Part shown: positions 1 through 6,691 of the stretch, in pieces
Position numbering within the stretch: the first letter of the stretch is position 1
Layout: the number at the start of each line of letters is the position of its first letter
Assembly (NCBI GenBank): GCA_938046755.1
Contig: CALIXC010000176.1
Location: 1-8,899 of the forward strand
Direction: 5' to 3'
DNA: 8,899 bases
Source: an uncultured Lautropia sp.
GTDB lineage: Bacteria; Pseudomonadota; Gammaproteobacteria; Burkholderiales; Burkholderiaceae_E
Notes under the pieces: generated by a model
Told to the model about the DNA's origin: nothing
What the model saw: the letters and a program-made list of their open reading frames with translations, nothing else
The model's database searches: none
Position numbers and translations under genes: made by a program

Positions 1-349
1 CCAGCAGCAGGGCCTCGTCGCCGGCCTCGGCAGCGGGCGTGTGCCGGTCGATAAGAAGCGGCGCATCGGCAGAGGCCCGGTAGCCGCGGGCCAGCAGGCC
101 CACCTTCAGTCCACGTTCGTGCAGCGCACGGGTCAGGGCGATGACCAGTGGCGTCTTGCCTGAGCCACCCACCACCACGTTGCCCACCACCACCACGGCC
201 GGGCGGCCGGCGGGGGGGTGTTCGATCTGTGCGGCCCGTCGGCGGGCCAGGGTTGCCACCAGCCAGGACAGCGGCAGCAGAAGGGGGGCTAGCAGCCAGG
301 CCAGCAGGCGGTCGGCACCACGGGCCTGGTCAAACCAGACTCGCAGCAT
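1..349 (-). CDS. lpxK: Tetraacyldisaccharide 4'-kinase, N-terminal part (cut by window edge)
   Basis: LpxK phosphorylates the 4' position of the tetraacyl-disaccharide 1-phosphate intermediate to give lipid IVA, at the cytoplasmic face of the inner membrane. Only about 116 N-terminal residues lie in the window. They show a hydrophobic Leu/Trp-rich N-terminal helix (about residues 14-33), as in LpxK proteins. A Val-rich strand then leads into the P-loop VGGSGKTPL (about residues 59-67), followed by the LARGY motif and the AGDEALLL motif that matches the family's GDEPLL. The ATG at 349 has a weak GGAAG five bases upstream and gives an N-terminus of normal length. An in-frame TTG at 388 would add 13 residues that also look plausible. 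The gene follows exbD by 82 bases (43 from the TTG), so it is probably the third gene of the exbB-exbD-lpxK operon. A run of seven G (212-218) lies inside the gene. Identity is confident; the start is not. Confidence 0.9.
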   Translation of the reverse strand, partial: MLRVWFDQARGADRLLAWLLAPLLLPLSWLVATLARRRAAQIEHPPAGRPAVVVVGNVVVGGSGKTPLVIALTRALHERGLKVGLLARGYRASADAPLLIDRHTPAAEAGDEALLL

Positions 350-431
350 CCAGGCTTCCAGCCGGCGGCGCAGCCCCTCGGTCTTCAAGGCGCTACCCGT
401 CTCATGGGGGCGCTGGTGATGTACCGGCCCG

Positions 432-857
432 TCACTGGGCCGATTGCTTCGTCTTGGTGGCGAAGCTCACACGCGGCAGGCCGGCGATGCGGGCGCTTTC
501 CATGACGTTCACCACCGATTGGTGGGAAGCAGCGGCATCGGCATGCACCACCACGATGGGGTTTTGACGGTCGCCGGCTGCACGACTCAGCACGCTGGCC
601 AGCATGTTGGCATCGGCATGCCCCACCACTTCGTCGTCCACCCGGTACTGTCCGTCGGCCGTCACGGCCACGATGATCTGTACCGGCGCTTCCGGTGTTT
701 CCTTGCCGGCCGCGGAGGGCAGGTCCACCGCCAGCTCGCGGTAGCGGTTGTAGGTGGTGGTGACCATCAGGAAGATGAGGATCACCAGCAGCAGGTCGAT
801 GAGCGGGATGAAGTTGATTTCCGGCTCTTCACGCCGGATGGATCGCCGAAAGTTCAA
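432..857 (-). CDS. exbD: ExbD/TolR-family biopolymer transport protein
   Basis: Small single-span inner-membrane protein of the ExbD/TolR family (141 residues, normal length). With ExbB it forms a proton-motive-force-driven complex that energises TonB- or Tol-type periplasmic machinery. A short charged cytoplasmic N-terminus (1-13) leads into one membrane segment (about 14-34) that begins NFIPLIDLLLVILIF. Asp21 corresponds to the essential proton-carrying Asp of the family (Asp25 in E. coli ExbD). The rest is a periplasmic domain. The start codon is TTG at 857-855 and overlaps the exbB stop (TGA, 856-854) as TTGA, with no ATG available before residue 31, so translation is probably coupled to exbB. 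The in-operon position before lpxK is a common betaproteobacterial arrangement. Whether it serves TonB-dependent uptake or another envelope function cannot be told from sequence, and no tonB is in the window. Confidence 0.93.
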   Translation of the reverse strand: MNFRRSIRREEPEINFIPLIDLLLVILIFLMVTTTYNRYRELAVDLPSAAGKETPEAPVQIIVAVTADGQYRVDDEVVGHADANMLASVLSRAAGDRQNPIVVVHADAAASHQSVVNVMESARIAGLPRVSFATKTKQSAQ

Positions 858-1465
858 TGCCGGCCCCCGATTCCTTTGATCACGTCCACTAGGCGCAGCG
901 ACTGCTGCTCCATTTCTACCAGGAAGTTGTCGACCCGGCTACGGAAGCCTCGGTACGCCAGCAGTGCTGGAATGGCCACGCCGATACCGAAGGCCGTGTT
1001 GTAGAGGGCGATCGAGATGCCATGAGCTAGCTGGGTCGGATCGTTGCCGCTGGGAGCCTGCGAGCCGAAGATCTCGATCATGCCGATAACGGTGCCGAAC
1101 AGGCCCAGCAGCGGGGCCACCGTGGCTAGGGTGCCCAGCGTGGGCAGGAAGCGCTCCAGGTCATGCGCCACGGCACGGCCGGTCTCTTCCATGGCGTCCT
1201 TGATCATGTCGCGCGACTCGAACTCGTGCCGCAGTCCGGTGGCCAGCACCCGGCCCAGCGGCGAGGAGCGTTCCACGCGTGTCACCATTTCGGCATTGAG
1301 CTGCCGATTTCGGTGCAGGTTGACCACTTCCTCCAGCATGCCGGGCGGAAGGATCTTGCGGCGTTGCAGCGTGATCGCCCGTTCGACGATCAGGGCAACC
1401 GTGGTGATCGAGGCGAGGATCAGAAACCAGATGGGCCAGCCAGCGGCCTGGATGATGGAGAACAA
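854..1465 (-). CDS. exbB: ExbB/TolQ-family proton channel subunit (MotA/TolQ/ExbB)
   Basis: Three-span inner-membrane protein that forms the proton-conducting core with ExbD. Predicted spans are about residues 10-29, 107-130 and 151-171. The second carries the family signature GLFGTVIGMIEIF and the third carries ALYNTAFGIGVAIPALLAY. Thr125 and Thr157 align with the functional Thr148 and Thr181 of E. coli ExbB. I choose TTG at 1465-1463 as the start: it gives MFSIIQAAGWPIW, the typical beginning of betaproteobacterial homologues, a length of 203 residues, and a GGAG (1475-1478) nine bases upstream. The same frame is open up to 1576, but that extra N-terminus is basic and unlike the family. It heads the operon with exbD (4-base overlap) and lpxK, and is divergent from xseA. 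The general family is certain; the exact physiological partner is not. Confidence 0.93.
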   Translation of the reverse strand: MFSIIQAAGWPIWFLILASITTVALIVERAITLQRRKILPPGMLEEVVNLHRNRQLNAEMVTRVERSSPLGRVLATGLRHEFESRDMIKDAMEETGRAVAHDLERFLPTLGTLATVAPLLGLFGTVIGMIEIFGSQAPSGNDPTQLAHGISIALYNTAFGIGVAIPALLAYRGFRSRVDNFLVEMEQQSLRLVDVIKGIGGRH

Positions 1466-1581
1466 GGGAACACACTCCGGAAGGGGTAGAACTTTCGCGG
1501 GACGCGAACGCCGGGATTGTCGGTTTTTTTGTTTAGGGTCGGCAAGTGTGGCACGAACCCGCAACGGCCTGTGCAAAGACC

Positions 1582-1590
1582 TGTGGACAA
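1582..1590 (-). promoter_or_regulatory. DnaA-box-like 9-mer, one mismatch
   Basis: The plus strand reads TGTGGACAA, so the minus strand is TTGTCCACA, one base from the DnaA consensus TTATCCACA. It has the same orientation as the perfect match at 1769-1777. A weaker TGTGGGCAG follows at 1594. Binding is inferred only. Confidence 0.3.
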
Positions 1591-1664
1591 CTCTGTGGGC
1601 AGCTGCGTTTCACCCCGTAATTACAGATGCAGGCGCAGGACGGACGTGAAGATCGGGTCAAGGC

Positions 1665-1693
1665 TTGATATGGAAATTCCTTTATCATTCAAT
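1665..1693. promoter_or_regulatory. AT-rich dyad, candidate two-way promoter/operator
   Basis: TGATA (1666-1670) and TATCA (1683-1687) form a perfect inverted repeat around the near-symmetric core GGAAATTCC (1672-1680). Read on the plus strand it gives TTGATA, 17 bases, TTCAAT, a fair sigma-70 promoter for xseA. Read on the minus strand it gives TTGAAT, 16 bases, TATCAA, a possible promoter for exbB. The minus strand also contains AATGATAA, which resembles part of a Fur box. This is pattern reading only, and the -10 elements are imperfect. Confidence 0.35.
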
Positions 1694-1768
1694 GAGTTGG
1701 CGATGGGGAAGGGACCCGGCCCCTGTGCCGCTCCAGCTCCTGCCATCTACAGAAAGCGTTGGCTTTTG

Positions 1769-1777
1769 TGTGGATAA
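1769..1777 (-). promoter_or_regulatory. Perfect DnaA-box consensus 9-mer just upstream of xseA
   Basis: The plus strand reads TGTGGATAA; the minus strand is exactly TTATCCACA. It ends eight bases before the xseA ATG, where the ribosome binding site would be expected, so a bound protein could block xseA expression. It may also be a chance match. Confidence 0.4.
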
Positions 1778-1785
1778 AAGTACCG

Positions 1786-3225
1786 ATGAAACAACAGGAA
1801 AGCGTTTTTACAGCCTCTTCGCAGCCTTTTACGGGTGAGCAGACGCTGACAGTCGGCCAGCTCAACCGGATGGCTGGTCGTCTGCTGCAGGACACGTTCG
1901 GCACCGTGCGGGTGGTGGGTGAGCTGTCCAACTTCACGCGGGCGGCCAGCGGCCACTGGTACTTCACACTGAAGGAAACCGGTGCTGCCGTGCGCGCTGT
2001 CATGTTCCGCATGTCGGCGCAGCGTGTGGGCTTCGTGCCGCGTGAGGGCGATCGCGTCGAAGTGGTGGCTCGCGTCACGCTCTACGAGGCACGCGGCGAC
2101 TTCCAGCTGGGCGTCGAGCGCATGCAGCTGGCCGGGGCTGGCGATGTCTGGCAGCGCTTTGCGCGGCTGAAGGCGCTGCTGGCGGCCGAAGGACTGTTCG
2201 ACCCCGGGCGCAAGCAGCTGCTGCCGCCCCATATCCACACCGTCGGCGTCATCAGCTCACTGAAGGCTGCAGCGCTGCAGGACGTGCTCACCACGCTGCG
2301 CCGGCGAGCCCCACAGCTGCGCGTCATCATCTACCCGGCCAGCGTGCAGGGGCAGCAGGCGCCGGCCGAGCTGCTGGCCGCCGTCGAGGCTGCCGAGGCG
2401 CGGCTGGAGTGCGATGTGCTGCTGCTGGTGCGCGGCGGGGGCTCCTTCGAGGATCTGGACGCTTTCAACGACGAGACGCTGGCCCGGCGACTGGCCTGCT
2501 GCACGCTGCCAGTGGTCAGCGGTGTCGGCCATGAATCCGACTTCACCATTTGCGATTTCGTGGCCGATGTGCGGGCTCCGACGCCCACGGCGGCGGCCGA
2601 GCTGGTCAGCACTGATCGGCGCGAGAGCCTGCAGCGGCTGCGCCACCAGCGCGTGCGGCTGCAGCAGGCCATGCAGCGCCAGCTGGAGCGGCTGGAGCAG
2701 CGCCTGGACATGGCTGAGCGCCTGCTGCGTTCACCGGCACGGCAGCTGCAGGCCCATTGCCAGCGGCTGGAACAGCTGGCAGAACGGCTGCAGCGCTGGC
2801 CGTTGCAGGAACTGCCCCGGCAGGAGATGCGCGTGGAACGCCTGGCCGAGCGCTTGCAACGGGCCATGGCCAGCCGGCTGGCCGAGAGCCAGGGACGCTG
2901 GCAGCGTGCGGCCGACACCCTGCGACTGCCCTCGACGGACGCGGCGGGATTTCGCCTGGCGCAGGCCGAGCAGCGCCTGGCGCATGTCGCCCGTGGCTGC
3001 TGGCAACGTGCTGCGGCCCGGCTGGAGATGGCCGAGAACAGCCTGGCGCTTATCAGCCCGCTGGCCGTGCTGGGGCGTGGCTACGCGCTGGTGCGCGATG
3101 CCGACGGCCACCTGCTGACCACGGTCGATGAGGCCCGCCCCGGCGGGCAGGTCGAGGTCCGTCTGCAGGATGGCAGCCTGCAGGCAACCGTTGATATGAT
3201 CATTTCTAACCATTCGTCGGGTTGA
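1786..3225 (+). CDS. xseA: Exodeoxyribonuclease VII large subunit
   Basis: XseA is the catalytic subunit of exonuclease VII, which degrades single-stranded DNA from both ends to oligonucleotides in repair and recombination. The order is: OB-fold DNA-binding domain (about residues 20-115), catalytic domain (about 120-290), a long Leu/Arg/Gln-rich helical coiled-coil arm (about 280-420) and a C-terminal tail. Residues matching the catalytic set described for E. coli XseA are present: Asp166 (AAALQD), Arg216 (VRGGGSFEDL), and His249 and Asp252 (GVGHESDFT). The tail has ISPLAVLGRGYALV. Length is 479 residues, slightly over the 456 of E. coli. I chose the ATG at 1786; the frame is open to a TTG at 1759 and a GTG at 1768, but those overlap the DnaA-like box. 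No good Shine-Dalgarno is seen. The small subunit gene xseB is not in the window. Confidence 0.96.
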   Translation: MKQQESVFTASSQPFTGEQTLTVGQLNRMAGRLLQDTFGTVRVVGELSNFTRAASGHWYFTLKETGAAVRAVMFRMSAQRVGFVPREGDRVEVVARVTLYEARGDFQLGVERMQLAGAGDVWQRFARLKALLAAEGLFDPGRKQLLPPHIHTVGVISSLKAAALQDVLTTLRRRAPQLRVIIYPASVQGQQAPAELLAAVEAAEARLECDVLLLVRGGGSFEDLDAFNDETLARRLACCTLPVVSGVGHESDFTICDFVADVRAPTPTAAAELVSTDRRESLQRLRHQRVRLQQAMQRQLERLEQRLDMAERLLRSPARQLQAHCQRLEQLAERLQRWPLQELPRQEMRVERLAERLQRAMASRLAESQGRWQRAADTLRLPSTDAAGFRLAQAEQRLAHVARGCWQRAAARLEMAENSLALISPLAVLGRGYALVRDADGHLLTTVDEARPGGQVEVRLQDGSLQATVDMIISNHSSG

Positions 3226-3234
3226 AGTGTGGGA

Positions 3235-3272
3235 AGATGCGCCCAACTACGCATCTGTGGCGCTTTTGCCAC
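3235..3272 (+). terminator. Two tandem hairpins after xseA
   Basis: Beginning ten bases after the xseA stop, AGATGCG (3235-3241) pairs with CGCATCT (3250-3256) across an 8-base loop. Directly abutting it, GTGGC (3257-3261) pairs with GCCAC (3268-3272) across a loop that contains TTTT. There is no U-tract after either stem, so this is a possible terminator or mRNA 3'-end stabiliser rather than a textbook intrinsic terminator. Confidence 0.35.
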
Positions 3273-3405
3273 GGTAAGCTGGGTGCTGTTCGACCCGTGG
3301 CTGGTGCCTGTCTGGCTCTCAGTTTGCGGCCTGTCATGCCTGCTTCCACAGGCGTGCAAGCCCTGTCCGGACCTTCTTCCGGTTCGTTTCCTTCCTTTCA
3401 CTTTC

Positions 3406-3412
3406 AGAGGAG
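3406..3412 (+). promoter_or_regulatory. Strong ribosome binding site of the GlsB-like gene
   Basis: AGAGGAG lies seven bases before the ATG at 3420. It fixes that start against the longer open frame beginning at 3222, whose N-terminal extension does not resemble the family. Confidence 0.75.
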
Positions 3413-3419
3413 CACTCGT

Positions 3420-3668
3420 ATGGCTCTCATCCAGATGTTCGTCGTCGGCCTGGTCATTGGCTTCATCGCCCGTGCCATCATGCCGGGCACCCAGAAACTC
3501 GGCTGGATCATGACGGCCGTCCTCGGCGTCGTCGGTTCCGCCCTGGCCAATTTCGTGGGCGGTGCCATGCACTTCTACGAGCCGGGCCAGACGGCCGGCT
3601 GGATCGCCTCGGTCATCGGCGCCATCGTCGTGCTGGCCGTGGTGGGCAAGCTCTCCAACAAGGGCTGA
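3420..3668 (+). CDS. GlsB/YeaQ/YmgE family small stress-type membrane protein
   Basis: 82-residue, very hydrophobic protein of the transglycosylase-associated / GlsB-YeaQ-YmgE family. The family is widespread, often induced by general, acid or osmotic stress, and has no settled biochemical role. Three membrane segments are visible, about residues 3-20, 27-48 and 58-77. The hallmarks are IGFIARAIMPG (13-23), the Gly-rich second helix (GVVGSALANFVGG) and the third helix with WIASVIGAIVVL. Length matches the family (about 80-85). A strong AGAGGAG sits seven bases before the ATG. It stands alone between xseA (194 bases upstream, with hairpins between) and a convergent DUF192 gene, so it is likely a single-gene transcript. 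No promoter could be named with confidence in the upstream gap. Confidence 0.9.
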   Translation: MALIQMFVVGLVIGFIARAIMPGTQKLGWIMTAVLGVVGSALANFVGGAMHFYEPGQTAGWIASVIGAIVVLAVVGKLSNKG

Positions 3669-3710
3669 TCACGCAGGGCAGGGCTGGCCATGACCTGTGG
3701 CCGGTCCTCG

Positions 3711-3737
3711 AAGGCCAGCGCCTGGCAGTCTGGCCTT
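3711..3737. terminator. Hairpin between convergent GlsB-like and DUF192 genes
   Basis: AAGGCCAG (3711-3718) and CTGGCCTT (3730-3737) form a perfect 8-base-pair stem with an 11-base loop, placed between the two convergent stop codons. A third T follows on the plus strand. Because the stem begins AA and ends TT it could act in both directions. A weaker hairpin lies at about 3684-3704 (CTGGCC / GGCCGG). Confidence 0.45.
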
Positions 3738-3773
3738 TCCGTCGTTGCGCTCCCCCTTCAGGGCTGACACAGC

Positions 3774-4232
3774 TTACGGCTTCGTTTCGCCGTTCAGCGC
3801 CGTTTCAAGCCCCTTCACTACATCCCCCACCTTCACGCCGTGCGCGTCGAACCAGCCCTGGTTCATCTCCAGCGCGTGGCGCACCGGCCGAGAAGGGCAG
3901 TGGCTGCGCTCGTCGCGTGGCTGCATGTCGGCCAGATCCGTCACCTTGCCGTCCTCGTCCAGGAAGGCCACTGTCAGCGGAATCAGCGTGTTCTTCATCC
4001 AGAAGCAGTACTGTGCGGGCTGCTCGAAGACGAACAGCATCCCATGGTTCTCAGGCATCACCGTCCGGTGCATCAGACCGCGCTCCCGTTCCGGCTCGGT
4101 GCGCGCCAGCTCGGCTTCGAGGCGCTGGCCGCCTGCTTCCAGTTCCAACACCTGCATCCGGTAGGGTGGGGTGGCCTGTGCGGGCTGGATGCCGGCCAGC
4201 CAGGCGCCGGCCACCAGCAACAGGCCGGCCAT
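3774..4232 (-). CDS. Exported DUF192 family protein
   Basis: 152-residue protein of the DUF192 family (function unknown; compact beta-rich fold, usually exported). A signal-peptide-like hydrophobic stretch (about residues 2-16) ends in AQA at 18-20, so cleavage after Ala20 is likely. The mature domain has the family blocks GLMHRTVMPENHGMLFVF (52-69), FWMKNTLIPLTVAF (77-90) and ALEMNQGWF (120-128). Two cysteines, 76 and 112, could pair in the periplasm. The start is uncertain. The ATG at 4232 begins just at the hydrophobic core and lacks the usual basic n-region, with AAGGA 12 bases upstream. The same frame is open to an ATG at 4379, which would add 49 residues without family character. It converges on the GlsB-like gene and is divergent from icd; DUF192 genes often sit near icd in betaproteobacteria. 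Confidence 0.88.
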   Translation of the reverse strand: MAGLLLVAGAWLAGIQPAQATPPYRMQVLELEAGGQRLEAELARTEPERERGLMHRTVMPENHGMLFVFEQPAQYCFWMKNTLIPLTVAFLDEDGKVTDLADMQPRDERSHCPSRPVRHALEMNQGWFDAHGVKVGDVVKGLETALNGETKP

Positions 4233-4435
4233 GCGGACGGATGATCCTTGGGCTCGGCGCCATCCTCCAGCCCGGTGCGTGCCGCCATCTGCAAGGCGTG
4301 CCGAAGCGTTGTCGGCTATCGTTGGAGCGCGCGTGAAGGTTGGCGTCGTGGCAGGTTGGGCAGCAGAGGAAATGGGCATGGCAGATCCGGGGACATCCCG
4401 TTGAGATTCCTGTGTCAGCGCCGATCATACCCTGA

Positions 4436-4462
4436 CCGCAGCCCGCAGCCCGCAGCCCGCAA
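4436..4462. repeat. Short tandem repeat, unit CCGCAGC
   Basis: Three perfect head-to-tail copies of the 7-mer CCGCAGC (4436-4456) are followed by a partial copy that decays at 4462. It lies in non-coding DNA upstream of icd and the DUF192 gene. It may be only a slippage product. Confidence 0.6.
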
Positions 4463-4634
4463 GTCGGAGCCAGAGCAGCCCTGTTCACGCCATGGCCTCG
4501 GTTTCGGCCGCCTCGGCTCGGCCAGCCTCTTGGTCCTGGCCTGCGCGTCTTTACGGGCGTCGCATGCCGTCGCCCCTTCATCTCGGGACTTTCCCTGAGA
4601 ACGTCGCACCCAGGAGGCGTTTACGTCTGTGGCC

Positions 4635-4655
4635 GCCATGCATGGCTGGCATAAT
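4635..4655 (+). promoter_or_regulatory. Palindrome plus extended -10, candidate icd promoter/operator
   Basis: GCCATGCATGGC (4635-4646) is a perfect 12-base palindrome. It is immediately followed by TGGCATAAT (4647-4655), an extended -10 element (TG-N-CATAAT, five of six bases matching TATAAT). No good -35 is seen, which is usual for extended -10 promoters. Transcription would begin near 4662, giving an icd leader of about 100 bases. A protein on the palindrome would cover the promoter spacer. Confidence 0.4.
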
Positions 4656-4765
4656 CCCCCCTTCCCCGGGGTCACTTTCGTCCGGCGCCGTCTTCGCCTG
4701 CGGGCGGTCGCCGCACAGCGTCCGCGCCCCGACCGGTGTCAATCCGCACTACAGGTCCACAATCC

Positions 4766-6019
<1,254 letters not shown>

Positions 6020-6043
6020 TCATTGCTCGGGTCTCTTTGCACA

Positions 6044-6061
6044 GCCGCCCGGAAGGGCGGC
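6044..6061 (+). terminator. GC-rich hairpin after icd
   Basis: GCCGCCC (6044-6050) pairs perfectly with GGGCGGC (6055-6061) across a GGAA tetraloop, 24 bases after the icd stop. The stem is very stable, but no U-tract follows, so it could be a terminator or a 3'-end protector. Confidence 0.5.
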
Positions 6062-6155
6062 CGTCGTCAGAAAGGCCCTGGGGCCCTCTGAACCCCCGCA
6101 CCGTGGCGCATCAGCCTGCGGGGCGGCTTCCGGAGGATCCTTGAGACTGCACTTC

Positions 6156-6187
6156 AGGGGGAGCGCCCGGAGACGGGTGTTCCCCCT
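6156..6187. terminator. Long two-step hairpin between convergent genes
   Basis: The outer stem is AGGGGGA (6156-6162) with TCCCCCT (6181-6187). After a symmetric 3/3 internal loop comes the inner stem CCCG (6166-6169) with CGGG (6174-6177), closed by a GAGA tetraloop. It lies eight bases beyond the stop of the minus-strand ORF at 6195 and downstream of icd, so it can serve both strands. No clear U-tract is present. Confidence 0.5.
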
Positions 6188-6194
6188 TCCTGTT

Positions 6195-6578
6195 TCAGTA
6201 CCCCAGCGGGTGCTTCGGCAGGTCGCCAGCCGTGGCGTTCCAGTAGTACAGGTCGCGCCGGCTGGCTACTGGCGAACGGTCATCCACCACGTAATAACCC
6301 TGACGCACCAGAGGCTGTCCCAGTTTCCAGCCCGCCGGTACTGTGTAGCGGGCGCAGGTCAGCCGCTTCACGGCCGAACCATGCACGTTCAGACACAGCC
6401 GTGCTTCGTCGGCCCGACTGGCGTTGGCCACAAAGAGCTGCAGGAAGGTGCCCTTCGCACCGCTCCAGTGGCGTAGCACCTGGTTGAACGGCACCAGCGT
6501 GCCCTTTTCCACCACGAAGGGATGGATGCCCTTCAGATGGAACTCATACCCATCCGGCGATGAATATCCCGGACGCAA
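6195..6578 (-). CDS. Unrecognised protein, 5' end uncertain or frameshifted
   Basis: I do not recognise this protein. From about 6615 downstream the frame has the GC-rich third-codon positions of its neighbours and a natural-looking mix of residues. It is rich in aromatics and Val/Leu, with two Cys (in RLCLN and LTCARY) and a Tyr/Trp-rich C-terminus ending HPLGY. It could be a small soluble or exported beta-rich domain. The start is unresolved: there is no in-frame ATG before lysR, and the coordinates use a TTG at 6578 with a poorly spaced GAGG (127 residues). The frame stays open upstream right through lysR, so openness alone proves nothing. An ATG at 6687, four bases after the lysR stop, begins a different frame with better codon use. 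One indel near 6610-6620 would join the two into about 160 residues, so this may be a pseudogene or contain a sequencing error. It is downstream of lysR on the same strand. Confidence 0.5.
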   Translation of the reverse strand: MRPGYSSPDGYEFHLKGIHPFVVEKGTLVPFNQVLRHWSGAKGTFLQLFVANASRADEARLCLNVHGSAVKRLTCARYTVPAGWKLGQPLVRQGYYVVDDRSPVASRRDLYYWNATAGDLPKHPLGY

Positions 6579-6691
6579 GCCCTCGATGATCTCGGTTTCT
6601 GTCTGCAGCCCGAGCGCCGTTGTCGGTGTTGCTTTGGAGCGTCGTATTGCACGAGTTGCTCGGGTCGTGCAGCGCCCGATCAGGCATCCGG

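Larger units (their letters stand above)
1466..1785. other. Divergent intergenic region exbB / xseA (320 bases)
   Basis: No convincing gene lies here; the short open frames lack codon bias and homology. The region is much more AT-rich than its flanks. It contains a run of seven T (1524-1530), two DnaA-box-like 9-mers, and an imperfect dyad at 1665-1692. It must carry the start signals of both the exbB-exbD-lpxK operon (minus) and xseA (plus). Confidence 0.7.
4233..4765. other. Gene-free divergent region DUF192 / icd (533 bases)
   Basis: I see no convincing gene. Several open frames cross it, but their products are Arg/Pro/Ser-rich shadows without recognisable motifs. The visible content is a short tandem repeat (4436-4462), an AGGAGG (4612-4617) not followed by a believable gene, a 12-base palindrome with a promoter-like element (4635-4655), and the icd leader. 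If the DUF192 gene starts at 4379, the gap shrinks to about 386 bases. Confidence 0.6.

Noticed and set aside
212..218. Run of seven G in lpxK as a phase-variation tract
   Set aside because: lpxK is normally essential, so switching it off would be lethal. The run encodes ordinary Pro codons on the minus strand.
1517..1777. Plus-strand open frame (86 codons) across the intergenic region
   Set aside because: It has mixed composition, no ribosome binding site, no recognisable product, and overlaps the likely promoter signals.
1466..1785. A chromosomal replication origin in the exbB-xseA gap
   Set aside because: Only two DnaA-like sites and no dnaA, dnaN, rpmH, gidA or parAB nearby. Kept as a finding about DnaA sites only.
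2242..2284. XseA motif SSLKAAALQD differs from the TSPxGAAxxD of E. coli
   Set aside because: As I recall, betaproteobacterial XseA proteins commonly have AAALRD here, and the catalytic Asp is kept, so this is probably lineage-typical and not a defect.
2331..2918. Minus- and plus-strand open frames inside xseA, several over 120 codons
   Set aside because: Their products are Arg/Ser/Cys/Trp-rich shadows of xseA, with no motif and no ribosome binding site.
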